From contig JAHHIH010000008.1 of NCBI GenBank assembly GCA_019358835.1, forward strand, positions 124,001-188,000: DNA of 64,000 nt, written 5' to 3'. The DNA comes from Tildeniella torsiva UHER 1998/13D. Lineage in GTDB: Bacteria > Cyanobacteriota > Cyanobacteriia > Phormidesmidales > Phormidesmidaceae. The translations under genes and the position numbers were made by a program. How positions within the stretch are numbered: the first letter of the stretch is position 1; each line of letters opens with the position of its first letter. The notes beneath the pieces are model-generated. The model did not search any database and was not told the origin of the DNA. It saw only the letters and a list, made by a program, of their open reading frames with translations. Shown here in pieces: positions 36,001 to 53,721 of the stretch.

Positions 36001-37739
36001 GGCAAACTGGATCGCCAAGCTCTGCCGGTTCCAGAAACCCTGGCTGCTCACGCTGCCCATAGGCTCCCGACTACTCCGGCGGAGAAGACCCTGACACAGA
36101 TTTGGGCTCAGGTGTTGGGCTTAGAGCGGGTCAGCGTAGATGACAACTTTTTTAGCCTCGGGGGCGACTCGATTCTCAGTATTCAAGTGATTGCCAAGGC
36201 CAATCAAGCGGGGCTATCCCTGACGCCGAAACAGTTGTTTGATCATCAGACCGTGGCGGCGTTAGCAGCCGTAGCGGGGACGACAACGGTGGCGACCGCT
36301 GAGCAGGGAGCGGTTACTGGAGCGGTGCCGCTGACGCCGATTCAGCAGTGGTTTTTTGAGCAGGCTTTTGAGCAGCCTCGCCACTGGAATCAGGCGGTGT
36401 TGTTAGACTGTCGCCCTGCCTTGAACCCTGAGATCTTGCAGCAGACCGTGGCGCGTTTGCTGGAGCACCATGACGGGGTGCGGTCTCGGTTTGTCGGCAC
36501 GGAATCGGGCTGGTACCAGGAGGTTCTGCCAACATCCAGTACGGCTCAAGTTTTAGAAGAAATTGACCTTTCTCATCTACCCAGCACTGAGCAGACGGCC
36601 GCAATTGAAGCCCAGTCCAATCGACTGCAAGGGAGTCTCGATCTTGAGGCGGGCGACCTAGTGCGCGTGACGCTGTTTAGCTTGGGAGCCAACCGGTCCC
36701 AGCGGTTGCTGATTGTGGTGCATCACCTGGTAATAGACGGGGTGTCGTGGCGGATTTTGTTGAAGGATTTCCAGACGGTTTATAAGCAGTTGAGCCGGGG
36801 GCAATCGGTGCGTCTGCCCGCTAAAACCACCTCCTTTCAGCACTGGGCCAATCAGCTAAAAATCTATGCTCAATCACCAGAACTGCATCAAAAATTGGAC
36901 TACTGGCTAGAGATGCTGCCGACTGAGATTGTGCCGTTACCCTGCGATCGCCCCCATCAATCGCCCACCACCAAAACCACAGTTGCATCAAGTCAAACCA
37001 TCACCCTTGAGCTTAGCCAAGCTGACACCCAGGCCCTCATTCAAACAACCGCTCAGGTCTATCAGGCACAGCTCTATGAGATATTGTTGACGGCATTTCT
37101 GCTATCGCTGCAATCTTGGACTGTGCAATCAACTTGCTTGATTGATCTAGAAGGGCACGGGCGAGAGATTCTATTTTCAGACGTTGATCTATCTAGAACG
37201 ATCGGCTGGTTTACGACCGTTTATCCGGCCTACTTCAAGCTTGATTCTTCAAGATTTGAGGCAGCGCTGCGAGGTATTCAACCTCAGTTAAAAACCGTGA
37301 CTCAGTGCGGTATTGATTACGGCTTGCTGCGCTATCTTGCGCCTCAAAAAATATCACAGACGCTGCAAAAATTGCCTCAAGCAGAGATTCTATTTAACTA
37401 CTTAGGCCAGTTTGACGCTGCACAGTCTCAATGGACGTTGGCTTCAGAGTCGAGCGGCATGGCCTATGGCGCTCAGAACCACCGCAGCTATGGCTTAGAA
37501 GTCAACAGTCTGATTGCCCAAGGCTGTCTACAAGTGACTTGGACGTACTGCGATCGCAACTATCGGCAGTCCACCATAGCTGCCCTAGCGCAAGCTTATT
37601 TGACTGAGCTGCGATCGCTAATTTCTGCCCCTCCTCAAGTGTTGGAACCCAGCAGTTTTCCTTATTTTTTATGGCCAGGAATGAGCACAACCGATTTAGA
37701 CACAATCTTAGCTACGGTCGAATTTGAAGGCAGTGAAGC

Positions 37740-37743
<4 letters not shown>
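33064..37743 (+). CDS. NRPS module C-A(basic, Lys-like?)-PCP-E
   Basis: The protein has 1559 aa. The C domain carries HHIIADN (about 166), a variant of HHxxxDG with Asn for Gly. The A domain (YTSGSTGQPKG at about 641) gives specificity residues D-A-E-D-I-G-S-V-V-K, closest among codes I know to bacitracin Lys (DAESIGSVCK, 8 of 10), so a basic residue is plausible but not certain. The PCP has GGDSI (about 1033), the form that pairs with epimerases. The E domain is intact (HHLVIDG at about 1220; DLEGHGRE; NYLGQFD), so the residue becomes D. It starts 46 bases after the preceding gene and overlaps the next by 4. If Lys or Orn, its side chain could be a ligand or remain unmodified; no N-hydroxylase is present. 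Confidence 0.85.
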
Positions 37744-43374
<5,631 letters not shown>

Positions 43375-43391
<17 letters not shown>

Positions 43392-46300
43392 AGCCATCAC
43401 CGGATTTCGCCTCTCACCTCAGCAAGAGCGGCTGTGGACATTGCAGCAACAAAATGCCGTCCAGCAGGTTCAATGCGTCCTGCAAATTGAGGGTGAACTC
43501 GATCAGCGGCGGTTAAAAGCTGCACTGCAACAGCAGGTTGAGCAGCATGAGATTCTGCGCACCAGATTTCATCGCCGACCGGGTATGAAATGGCCGATTC
43601 AGGTCGTATCGTCTAATGCTGATTTTGGCTGGACTGAACTTGATTGGAGCGACCAATCTTTCACCGAGCAACAGCAACAGCTCACCCATTTGCTGCGCGT
43701 AGAAAACGAGGTAGATCTGGCGTTTCAACCGCCGCTCCAGGTACACCTAATTCAATGCGCACCGGCTCAGTTTTGGCTACTCATTGCCCTGCCCGCCCTC
43801 TGTGCCGATCCAGCAACCTTGAGCATTCTAGTCAATGTGCTTTTTGGGCACGATGCTGAAGCCGCCCGTGACCCAGACGTGATTCAGTATGTGCAGGTCT
43901 CTGAGTGGCAGCATGATCTCCTAGCTACCGAGGATGAAGACTACCAGGCTGGACAGGCTTACTGGAATCGAGCAGCCCTAAAACAGAGCCAGCCGGTTGC
44001 GCTGCCCTTTGGGCGATCGCACCCCAGACTAGAGCAGTTCGAGCCTTCTATTTTTCAAATTCAATTATCTCAAAAACTGCGTCAGGCAATCCAACAACTT
44101 TGCCAATCGTCTCAGGCAATGGGCATTAAAGAATCGCACCTATTGCTAGCCTGCTGGCAAGTATTAGTACAGCGCTTGACGGGAGAACAAACTGCCGTGA
44201 TAGGTGCAGCCTTAGATGACCGCAGCAATGAAGAAATGTCCTCGGCACTGGGGCCACTGACAACGTATTTACCTCTTCAGGGGATAGAGCCTCACCTATC
44301 TTTTGGGCAGGCCCTTCAGCAGGTCAGAGACAATGTTGAAACAGCCGCTCAGTGGCAAGACTACTTCATCTGGAAAAACTGGTGTAGTGAGTCGTCTTTG
44401 GCCTACTTCCCAATTAGTTTTGACCATACTGAATGGTCACTTCCTCGCCCTGCCAGTCATTTCGCGGTTTCACTAGACCAAGTCCTTACCCATGTCGAAC
44501 GGTTTCAGCTCAATCTTTCCTGCCATTGCAGCCCTAATGAGCTGATCCTACAGTTTCAGTACGATTCTCAAGTCTTAGCAGCTGATGCGGTTGAGCGGTT
44601 AGCTGAGCAGTATGAAGTGCTGCTGGGCAGTGCGATCGCCAATCCCGACAGCGCCATCAGCGGGTTAGAAATCCTCAGCCCAGCGGCTCGTCATCAGGTA
44701 CTCGTCGAGTTCAACCCGACCCTGCCCGCCCCAGTTCAGGGCTGCCTGCACCACCGCTTCGAAGCCCAGGTCGCTCAAACCCCTGAAGCGCTGGCAGTTG
44801 TCTGCGACGACCAGAGCCTGAGCTACGCGCAGCTGAACCAGCGAGCCAATCAACTGGCTCACTTCCTCCAGCAGCAGGGCGTGGGTGTTGATACCCCCGT
44901 CGCCCTCTATCTAGAGCGGTCCTGCGAGTTAATGGTAGGACTGCTCGGCATTGTCAAAGCGGGAGGAGCGTACCTGCCAATTGATCCAGCGCTGCCGTCA
45001 GCCGCGATCGCGCAGCGGATTGAGCACGCTCAAACCCCCGTCATCCTGTCACAGGCTTCGCTCCTGGATAGACTGCCCGCCACCGCAGCTCACGTCCTGT
45101 GCCTGGATCGAGATTGGGATGCGATCGTCCAATACCCGTCAGATAATCCTTGCCCTGCCCTTCGTCCCGACAACCTGGCCTACATCATCTACACCTCCGG
45201 GTCCACGGGCCAGCCCAAGGGCGTCGCCGTTGAGCACCGCCACCTGCTGAGCTATCTCGACGGCATTGAGCAACGACTCAACCTGCCCCCTGGTACTAGC
45301 TATGCCTCCGTGTCAACCGTAGCGGCTGACATGGGCCATACCGTGCTCTTCTCCGCCCTCTGCACCGGGGGCTGCTTGCACTTGATTAGCACCGAGCGCG
45401 CCGCTAACCCCGAGGCTCTGGCGCAGTATTGTCAGCAGCACCCCATCGATTGCCTCAAGATCGTGCCGTCTCACCTCCAGGCGTTACTCGCTTCGGCGGC
45501 AGATCCAGCCCAGATCTTGCCGCAGAGCTGCCTGGTTCTAGGGGGCGAAGCCTCAGACTGGAGCTTGATTCAGACTATCCAACAGCTCTCGGACTGCCGC
45601 ATCCTCAATCACTATGGCCCTACCGAAGCAACCGTGGGCGTCTTAGCCTATGAGATTGAGGTTATTGATGCGTCAGGCATCGTCCCGCTGGGTCGCCCCC
45701 TCGCTCACAGCCAGGTGTACGTCCTCGACGAGTATCAGCAGCCGGTACCAATTGGGGTGCCGGGAGAACTTTACATCGGCGGGGCAACGGTTGCGCGCGG
45801 CTACTGGAACCAGCCTGAGCTGACCGCCGATCGCTTTCTTCCCAATCCCTTTAGAAGCGGTCGGCTATATCGCACTGGCGATCGGGCGAGGTATCGACCC
45901 GAGGGCACCCTGGAATTTCTCGGTCGCTTGGACGAGCAGGTTAAGCTGCGGGGCTACCGCATTGAGCTGGGCGAGATCGAGGCGGTGCTGGCTCAGCATC
46001 CGGCAGTGCGTCAAAGTGTTGTTGTGCTGAGGGAAGACTCGCCTGCTCCCAAGCGACTCGTTGCCTACGTGGTGCTGAACCATGCCACTCAGAAAACTGA
46101 GGCGCTCCAGGAGTTTCTAGCCCAGCGCTTGCCCGACTACATGGTGCCTAGTGCGGTTGTCGCGCTTGAGGCCCTCCCGCTCACCCCCAACGGCAAACTG
46201 GATCGCCAAGCCCTGCCGGTTCCGGAAACCTTAGCCGCTCAACGGTCCTATATTCCCCCGACCACTCCGGCTGAAAAGACCCTGGCACAGATCTGGGCTC

Positions 46301-47943
46301 AGGTGTTGGGCTTAGAGCAGGTCGGCGTGGACGACAACTTCTTTAGTCTTGGGGGCGACTCCATTCTCAGTATTCAAGTGATTGCCAAGGCCAATCAAGC
46401 GGGGTTATCCCTAACGCCAAAGCAGTTGTTTGACCATCAGACGATTGCCGCCTTAGCCGCTGTGGCCGGGACTCAAATAAGGGTACAGGCGGAGCAGGGA
46501 GTGGTTATGGGAGCGGTGCCGCTGACGCCGATTCAGCAGTGGTTTTGGCAGCAGGCTTTTGAGCAGCCTCACCACTGGAATCAAGCGGTGTTGTTAGACT
46601 GTCGCCCATCCTTAGATCCAGAGTTGTTGCAGCAGACCGTTGAGCAGTTATTGGAGCACCATGACGGGTTGAGGTCTCGGTTTGTCGGCATGGAATCGGG
46701 TTGGCAGCAGGAGGTGTTGCCGCCGTCAGAGTATCTTCCTGTCATTGAGGTTATCGATCTGTCTGGGATACCGAGGGTGGAGCAGGATGCGGCGATGGGA
46801 GCCCAAACCAATCGACTGCAAGGCAGTCTCGACCTTGAGGCGGGCGATCTAGTGCGGGTGGGGCTGTTTAACTTGGGAGCCAATCAACCCCAGCGACTAC
46901 TGATTGTGGTGCATCACCTGGTCATTGACGGGGTGTCGTGGCGGATCTTGCTGGAGGATTTTCAGACAGTTTATGAGCAGTTGAAGCTAGGGCAACCCGT
47001 TCGCTTACCACCCAAAACAACCGCCTTTCAACACTGGGCTAACCAGCTGCAAACCTATGCTCAGTCGGCAGAACTGCTTCAGGAACTCACGATTTGGCAA
47101 TCTCTTCTGCCCCAGGCAGTCCCTCACATTCCGTTAGATCGCGAGGGTCAGCCCAACACCGTAGCGTCAGTCCAAACCGTGCAGGTTCAACTCTCGTCGT
47201 CAGAAACCCAGACGCTGCTTCAAGCGGTGCCGATCGCCCATAAGGCCCAGATCAACGACGTGCTGCTAACCGCTTTGGTGCAAGCTTTCCAGCCATGGGT
47301 GGGGCAGGCGGAAATTCTCATCGACCTAGAGGGGCATGGACGGGAAGACCTCTTTTCAGGCCTCGACCTGTCTCGCACAGTGGGCTGGTTTACGGCGGTT
47401 TATCCGGTTTATCTCACGGTCGATGCCTCAGCACCGGAGTTGGCAATTCAGCAGGTGAAAGCTCAACTGCGGCAGATACCTAACCACGGCATCGGCTACG
47501 GCTTGCTGCGTTACGGCAGCGATCAACCGGCGAGTAGTCAACCTGCGATCGCACAGCTTCAGTCTCTGCCCCAGCCCCAGGTGAAATTTAACTATTTGGG
47601 ACAGTTTGACCGGGGCACAACGGGAGCTACTGGGTTAACGACTTCGGCAGAATCCTATGGGCAAACGCGGAGCCCGCTGGGGCATCGCGATCGCCTCTTA
47701 GAGGTCATTAGCTACGTCACCGACGGCAGCCTGCATATGGAATGGCTGTATAGCCAGAATTTGCACGACGCCACCACCATCGAAACCCTGGCGCAAAACT
47801 TCTTGGCGGCGCTGCGATCGCTCATTCAGCAGAGCCAAGAGCCCCCAGCACCACCTACCCCCGCTGACTTTGCTGAGTTTCAGTGGAGTAACTGGAACCA
47901 AGACGACCTGAACGACATTATGGCCGCCATTGGAGATGACTAA
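43375..47943 (+). CDS. NRPS module Interface-A(Asp)-PCP-E
   Basis: The protein has 1522 aa. The N-terminal about 430 residues are condensation-like but the HHxxxDG motif is replaced by LPALCADPATL (about 139), as in the catalytically silent Interface domains that dock beta-hydroxylases. The A domain (YTSGSTGQPKG, about 606; note AADMGH in place of the usual FD) gives D-M-T-K-V-G-H-V-G-K, close to the Asp code DLTKVGHIGK. PCP GGDSI lies about 993 and E (HHLVIDG) about 1180. Expected product: D-beta-hydroxyaspartate, the first iron ligand. Condensation is supplied by the C domain at the end of the previous protein. It overlaps the previous gene by 17 bases. Confidence 0.88.
44580..46460. repeat. 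Duplicated Asp module segment (copy 1)
   Basis: About 1.9 kb, from the end of the Interface domain through A and into PCP, is almost identical in DNA to about 54950-56835 in the last NRPS gene. The flanking Interface N-terminus and E domain are clearly more divergent. This is a sign of module duplication followed by local homogenisation. Confidence 0.7.
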
Positions 47944-47944
47944 A

Positions 47945-50900
47945 ATGCCCAAAGGTAACGTTGAAGACTTTTACCCCCTCTCCCCCATTCAGCAGGGGAT
48001 GCTGATTCACGCCCTGGATGAGCCCGAGGCGGATGTCTACTGTGGCCAACTGCTGTGTCAGTTCAGCGGTGCTCTGGATGTAACCGCCTTTGAGAACGCC
48101 TGGCAGCAGGTGATTCAACGCCACGCCATCCTGCGGACTCGCTTTGTTTGGGAAGGTTTGAAAGAACCTGTGCAGGTGGTGCAGCGGCAGGGGACCGTTC
48201 GGCTAGAGGTGCATGACTGGCGCGAGCTACCCCCAGAGGCCCAAAACTATCAGCTTAAGCAGCTGCGGCTGGGCGATCGCGCCCAGGGGTTTACCTTGTC
48301 CCAAGCACCGCTCATGCGCCTGACTTCAATACGCATGGCGGATCAAGACTATCAGTTCCTCTGGACCTACCACCATCTGCTGCTCGATGGCTGGTCAATG
48401 ACGGTGCTATTTCAGGACGTGGCGGCCGTCTACCAATCTTGGGTCAAGGGGAAACCGCTAGAACTGCCGCCCCCCCGACCCTATCGGGATTATCTGGTGT
48501 GGCTCCAGCAGCAGGATCTCGCTGCCGCCGAACGGTTTTGGCGACAGCAGCTGCAAGGGTTCACCACCCCCACAGAATTTCGCATCGATGAGCGATCGAG
48601 CGACACTTCTGCTCAGCCTCATCGTGGCAAGCAGCAGGTTAAGTTCTCGCCTCAGTTAACAAGCAACCTGCAACGGTTTTCCCGCCAGCACCAGATCACG
48701 CTCAATACCCTAATTCAGGGCGCTTGGGCAATTTTGCTCAGTCGCTATAGTGGCGCCACCGACCTGGTGTTTGGCACCACATCCTCTGGGCGTCCGCCAG
48801 AATTAGCCGGTGTTGAGTCAATGTTGGGTGTTTTTATTAATACACTGCCCCTGCGGGTGCAGGTCCAGCCCGATCTGCCGCTGGGGTTGTGGTTGCAGCA
48901 GATCCAACGGCAGCAGGTCGAGATTCGTCAGTATGAATATAGTCCTCTGGCCAAGGTGCAGCAGTGGAGCGATGTGACCGCTGGACTACCGCTATTTGAG
49001 AGCCTGGTTCTGTTTCAAAACTATCCGGTTGATGAAACCCTGGGCTCAGAATTAGGCGACCTCACAATTGGCACCCTGCAAACCTTTGAGCAGACCCACT
49101 ATCCCTTGACCCTGATCGTTGGGCTGGGAGAAACCCTGGAGCTGCGGCTGCTTTATGACCGCCAGCGGTTTGCCGACGAGACGATCGCACGGCTGTCAGG
49201 GCATTTTCAAACGGTGCTCGACAGCATGGAGCGCAGTGCTGATCAGCCTCTCGCTGCCGTAGCTTGGCTGACAGAGACCGAGCGGCAACAGCTCCTCGGC
49301 TGGAGCCAGTCCCAAGGGAATTATGCCTGCAACAGCACGCTGCATCAGCGGTTCGAAGCCCAAGCGGCGCAGACGCCCGACGCCATTGCCGTCGTGCACG
49401 AGGCGCAGTCTTTCACCTATTGCAGCTTAAATCAGCGGGCAAATCAGCTCGCTCATGCCCTCCAGCAGCGAGGTGTGCAGCCCGATCGCCTGGTGGGGCT
49501 ATGCGTTGAGCGCTCCCTCGATTTGCTGGTTGGCGTACTTGGCATTCTCAAGGCGGGCGGAGCCTATGTGCCCCTTGATCCGGCGGCACCCCCGGAGCGG
49601 TTGGCTTTCATGATTGCAGACAGTCAGCTAGAGGTGGTCGTCACCCAAACTCATTTAACCCATGCTCTGACGACTCCAGGGCAAGATCTTTCAGGTCAAG
49701 CTGGGGTACAGCTGCTCTGCCTCGATACCGACTGGGATGCGATCGCCCAATTTCCTTCGACCAATCCGCTTAGCCCGACTACCCCCGACCACCCCGCCTA
49801 TGTGATTTACACCTCAGGCTCAACCGGCCTCCCCAAAGGGGTGCTGGTCACCCACGGCAATGTGACTCGCCTATTTACCGCGACGGATGAGTGGTTCCAA
49901 TTTTGCGATCGCGATCGGTGGGCGCTGTTTCACTCCTTTGCCTTTGACTTCTCGGTGTGGGAAATTTGGGGCGCGTTGCTCTACGGCGGGCGATTGCTGA
50001 TTGTGCCCTACTGCCTCAGCCGTGACCCCCAGGCCTTTCATCAGTGGGTGTGCCAGGAAGGGGTGACGGTTTTGAACCAGACGCCCTCCGCTTTTTGGCA
50101 GTTTATGCAGGCCGATGCCGCTAGTGCGCACACCGCTGCTCTATCGCTGCGGTACGTCATTTTTGGCGGTGAAGCGCTCGATTTGGCCAGCCTCAAACCC
50201 TGGTGCGATCGCTATGGCGATGGTCAAGGATTGGTTCAGAGGGACCAGCGATCGCCGCGGCTGATCAATATGTACGGCATTACCGAGACGACGGTCCATG
50301 TCACCTATTGCCCCATTACTCAAGCCGACATTGAGGCTGCCGCCGGTAGCCTGATTGGTCGGGCCATCCCTGACTTGCAGCTCTATGTCTTAGATCCGCA
50401 GCGGCAGCTCGTGCCGATTGGCGTGCCGGGCGAACTCTATGTGGGGGGCGCAGGCGTGGCCCAAGGCTATGTGAACCGCCCCGACCTGACCGCCGAGCGC
50501 TTTATCCCCAATCCATTTGGGGTTGGCAGACTGTATCGAACCGGCGATCGAGTCCGCTACTGCTCCAATGGTGATCTGGCCTATCTCGGTCGCCTCGATC
50601 ATCAAGTCAAACTACGGGGCTTTCGCATTGAGCTGGGCGAGATTGAGGCGGTGTTGAGACAGCATCCCGCCCTCTGCGAAGCCAGCGTACTGGTGCGCGA
50701 AGATCGACCCGGTGACCAGCGCCTAGTGGCCTATGTCGTCCCCCGTGAGACCCATGACCATCTGGCGACGGCACTGAAAACCTGTCTGCGCGCTCAGCTG
50801 CCTGACTATATGGTGCCCTCGGCTTTCGTCATGCTCAAGGCTCTGCCCCTGACGTTGAATGGCAAGCTCGATCGCAGCGCCCTGCCTGCCCCACCGGTTG

Positions 50901-52615
50901 CCCAACGCTCCACCGACGGGCCGGTGCCTCAAACCTCCGTGGAGAAAACCCTGGTCGAGATTTGGTCAACTGTGTTGGGCCTAGAGGCCATTGGCACAGA
51001 CGACAACTTCTTTGACATCGGTGGTCATTCTCTGCTGGCGGCCCAGGCCGTGACGCGCATTCGAGACCAGTTTCAGGTCAAATTGTCGATGCGCGACCTG
51101 TTTGAGGCCCCCACGATCGCGGCCTTGGCCACCGTGCTTGGGTCCCGGCTCCAGACCAGTTCGGCTCCGGCGCTCCCACCGATTCAGCCCTTACCCCGCA
51201 CCGGGCAATCCTTCCCGGTTTCCTTTGCGCAGCGGCGGCTCTGGGTGCTAGATCAGCTCGACCCAGGCCGCGCCTTCTATACAATTCCGGCGGCGGTGCG
51301 GCTGAGAGGCAAGCTCGATTTGGCTGCTCTGAGCGCTAGCTTCCGGCACTTAGTGCAGCGCCATGAAACCCTCCGCACCACCTTTGCCCAGGTTGAGGGA
51401 CAGCCCGTGCAGGTGATTGCGCCAGTGCTAGACCTTCCCCTGACCGTAGTTGATTTGGGCGATCGCAGCGATCGCGAGGCCCAAGTCACCGCCCTCTGCC
51501 TGAGCGAAGCCCAGCGTCCCTTTGATCTCGAGCAGGGGCCATTGCTGCGGGTCACGGTACTCAAGCTAGCTGAAACCGAACATATTGTTCTGCTGACCAT
51601 GCACCATATCGTCTCCGATGGCTGGTCAATGGGGGTTTTGATTCAAGAGTTAGCCAGTCTTTACTCAGCCTTCGTTCACCATCAGGTGCCGACCCTGCCT
51701 GCTCTGCCGGTTCAGTATGCCGATTTTGCCGCCTGGCAGCAGCAGACAGCGGATGACTGGTTGCCCCACCAGCTCACCTACTGGCTGCGCCAGCTCCAGG
51801 GGGCACCGTCGTTTTTGCCGCTGCCCACAGACTATCCCCGTCCCGCTGTGCAAAGTTTTCGCGGAGCGCAGCGGCCCTTTCAGCTGACCGCCAAACTCAG
51901 TCAGGCGCTGCACGAACTGGGCCGTCAAGGGTCGGCAACCCTGTTTATGACCCTGCTGGCGGGGTTTAATGTGCTGCTGCATCACCTGACGCAGGCTGAG
52001 GATATTTTGGTGGGTTCGCCGATTGCCAATCGCAACCGGGCCGAGCTGGAGGGGTTGATCGGTTTCTTTGTGAATACGCTGGTGCTGCGATCGCAGCCGT
52101 CAGGCGCCATCAGCTTTCGGACGCTGCTGCACCAGGTGCGCGAAACCACCCTAGCCGCCTATGCCCACCCCGACGCGCCCTTTGAGCGCCTGGTCGATGA
52201 GCTGAAGCTGAAACGCACCTTGAGCCACAATCCCCTGTTTCAAGTCTGGTTTGTGCTGCAAAACGCCCCCGCGCCCGATTTAGAGCTGCCAGGGCTAACC
52301 CTCTCCCCCGTCGATGTCGAGCAGACCACCGCCCGCTATGACCTCAAGCTAAACCTGTGGGAGAGTTCGGCGGGCATCGCTGGATTTTGGAACTACAACG
52401 CCGATTTGTTTGCGGCGACCACCATTCACCACCTGTCAGATACCTGGGTCGCCCTGTTAGAACGGCTGGCTCAAAGCCCCGATCTGCCCCTTCAGAATGT
52501 TCTAAGTCAGCTCGCTGAACGCGATCGCCAGCAGCCGCAGGCGCAGGTGCAGGGGCTCCAATCTGCCGGGCGACAGCGATTGAAGCAGACGCGACGTAAG
52601 CCCCTGCGCGGGTAA
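47945..52615 (+). CDS. NRPS C-A(Thr)-PCP-C
   Basis: This protein of about 1556 aa starts with a D-accepting C domain (NVEDFYPLSPIQQGMLIH; HHLLLDG at about 142), matching the E domain just upstream. The A domain (YTSGSTGLPKG, about 622) has the residues D-F-W-N-I-G-M-V-H-K, identical to the published Thr code. PCP GGHSL lies about 1026. A second C (HHIVSDG, about 1220) ends the protein and serves the next, Interface-led module. I chose ATG 47945 because GGAG (47932-47935) lies 9 bases before it and it aligns with the paralogous start at 37740; TTG 47930 and ATG 47936 are alternatives. Confidence 0.9.
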   Translation: MPKGNVEDFYPLSPIQQGMLIHALDEPEADVYCGQLLCQFSGALDVTAFENAWQQVIQRHAILRTRFVWEGLKEPVQVVQRQGTVRLEVHDWRELPPEAQNYQLKQLRLGDRAQGFTLSQAPLMRLTSIRMADQDYQFLWTYHHLLLDGWSMTVLFQDVAAVYQSWVKGKPLELPPPRPYRDYLVWLQQQDLAAAERFWRQQLQGFTTPTEFRIDERSSDTSAQPHRGKQQVKFSPQLTSNLQRFSRQHQITLNTLIQGAWAILLSRYSGATDLVFGTTSSGRPPELAGVESMLGVFINTLPLRVQVQPDLPLGLWLQQIQRQQVEIRQYEYSPLAKVQQWSDVTAGLPLFESLVLFQNYPVDETLGSELGDLTIGTLQTFEQTHYPLTLIVGLGETLELRLLYDRQRFADETIARLSGHFQTVLDSMERSADQPLAAVAWLTETERQQLLGWSQSQGNYACNSTLHQRFEAQAAQTPDAIAVVHEAQSFTYCSLNQRANQLAHALQQRGVQPDRLVGLCVERSLDLLVGVLGILKAGGAYVPLDPAAPPERLAFMIADSQLEVVVTQTHLTHALTTPGQDLSGQAGVQLLCLDTDWDAIAQFPSTNPLSPTTPDHPAYVIYTSGSTGLPKGVLVTHGNVTRLFTATDEWFQFCDRDRWALFHSFAFDFSVWEIWGALLYGGRLLIVPYCLSRDPQAFHQWVCQEGVTVLNQTPSAFWQFMQADAASAHTAALSLRYVIFGGEALDLASLKPWCDRYGDGQGLVQRDQRSPRLINMYGITETTVHVTYCPITQADIEAAAGSLIGRAIPDLQLYVLDPQRQLVPIGVPGELYVGGAGVAQGYVNRPDLTAERFIPNPFGVGRLYRTGDRVRYCSNGDLAYLGRLDHQVKLRGFRIELGEIEAVLRQHPALCEASVLVREDRPGDQRLVAYVVPRETHDHLATALKTCLRAQLPDYMVPSAFVMLKALPLTLNGKLDRSALPAPPVAQRSTDGPVPQTSVEKTLVEIWSTVLGLEAIGTDDNFFDIGGHSLLAAQAVTRIRDQFQVKLSMRDLFEAPTIAALATVLGSRLQTSSAPALPPIQPLPRTGQSFPVSFAQRRLWVLDQLDPGRAFYTIPAAVRLRGKLDLAALSASFRHLVQRHETLRTTFAQVEGQPVQVIAPVLDLPLTVVDLGDRSDREAQVTALCLSEAQRPFDLEQGPLLRVTVLKLAETEHIVLLTMHHIVSDGWSMGVLIQELASLYSAFVHHQVPTLPALPVQYADFAAWQQQTADDWLPHQLTYWLRQLQGAPSFLPLPTDYPRPAVQSFRGAQRPFQLTAKLSQALHELGRQGSATLFMTLLAGFNVLLHHLTQAEDILVGSPIANRNRAELEGLIGFFVNTLVLRSQPSGAISFRTLLHQVRETTLAAYAHPDAPFERLVDELKLKRTLSHNPLFQVWFVLQNAPAPDLELPGLTLSPVDVEQTTARYDLKLNLWESSAGIAGFWNYNADLFAATTIHHLSDTWVALLERLAQSPDLPLQNVLSQLAERDRQQPQAQVQGLQSAGRQRLKQTRRKPLRG

Positions 52616-52637
52616 GTACCACTAGCAACCGAGAATT

Positions 52638-53678
52638 ATGACCCGTTCCGATTTTTCTCCTACGGCCAGGCCTCACCTGGGCACGGTGCGCCGCAAAGCC
52701 ATGAGCCTGACCGCCACGGATTTGGTTCACCTGGAACTGGTGACACCCCAGCAGCCTTTGCCGATGGTGATTCGACCGGCGATCGCCGATCTCAACCTGG
52801 TCACCTGGGCGGCTGGCCACCAAGACTTCATTGCCCAGCACCTGCGCCAGGCGGGCGGCATTTTGTTCCGCAACTTTCAGGTGAAAGGAGCCGCCGAATT
52901 TGAGCAGTTTGTGCAGACGGTGGGGGGGCCCCTGCTGACATATACCTACGGCTCCACGCCCCGCACCCAGGTGCAAGGACAAATCTACACCTCCACCGAA
53001 TATCCGGCAGACCAGTCGATTCCGTTGCACAACGAGCTGGCCTATAGCCGCCACTGGCCGCTGAAAATTGCGTTTTTTTGCGTGCAACCGGCGGCCTCAG
53101 GGGGCATGACGCCCATTGCTGACAGCCGTCGTGTCTTCCAGCGGCTAGACCCCCAACTGCGTGATCGCCTGCGGGAACGGCAAATTATGTACGTCCGCAA
53201 CTATGGGGATGGGCTAGACCTTTCCTGGCAGCACGTGTTTCAGACCGAAGACAAAGCAGTCGTAGAAGCCTACTGTCAGCAGGCCGAGATCGAGTGGGCC
53301 TGGCAGGGCGATCGCCTAACCACCCGTCAAGTCTGCCAGGCGGTGACCACCCACGGTGAAACCGGCGTAGAGGTCTGGTTTAATCAGGCCCATTTGTTTC
53401 ATGTCTCCAGCCTGAAGCCTGAGGTTCAAGCGGCCCTGCGCCTAGGGGGCGGCTTTCCCCGCAATGCCTACTACGGCGATGGCAGCGAGATTGAACCCAC
53501 CGTCCTCCAGGCCATTCGCGAAGCCTACAGCGCCGAAACGGTGCGATTTCCCTGGCAGGCCGGTGACGTTTTACTGCTCGACAACCTGCTGACGGCCCAC
53601 GGTCGCGACCCGTTTGCGGGCGATCGCAAAGTTTTGGTCGGCATGGCAGAGCCCAACTCTACCCTTTCAGACCGCTAG
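52638..53678 (+). CDS. Stand-alone aspartyl beta-hydroxylase (TauD family)
   Basis: This 346-aa Fe(II)/2-oxoglutarate-dependent oxygenase has iron ligands LHNEL (about 134) and DNLLTAHGRDPF (about 322), and GDGSEIE and YVRNYGDGLDLSWQ, shared with siderophore aspartyl beta-hydroxylases. It is the free counterpart of the hydroxylase fused to the Gly module NRPS at 37.7-43.4 kb: both sit immediately before an Interface-A(Asp) protein, so this one probably serves the last module. It starts 22 bases after the Thr NRPS gene; the ribosome-binding site is weak. Confidence 0.9.
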   Translation: MTRSDFSPTARPHLGTVRRKAMSLTATDLVHLELVTPQQPLPMVIRPAIADLNLVTWAAGHQDFIAQHLRQAGGILFRNFQVKGAAEFEQFVQTVGGPLLTYTYGSTPRTQVQGQIYTSTEYPADQSIPLHNELAYSRHWPLKIAFFCVQPAASGGMTPIADSRRVFQRLDPQLRDRLRERQIMYVRNYGDGLDLSWQHVFQTEDKAVVEAYCQQAEIEWAWQGDRLTTRQVCQAVTTHGETGVEVWFNQAHLFHVSSLKPEVQAALRLGGGFPRNAYYGDGSEIEPTVLQAIREAYSAETVRFPWQAGDVLLLDNLLTAHGRDPFAGDRKVLVGMAEPNSTLSDR

Positions 53679-53721
53679 ACCCTCCGACCGACCGACCAGA
53701 CTTAGGCCAACGATTTCCACC

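Noticed and set aside
53614-53721. Longer N-terminus for the terminal NRPS
   Set aside because: It overlaps the hydroxylase gene and gives non-homologous, Arg/Pro-rich residues; ATG 53722 matches the paralogous Interface start.
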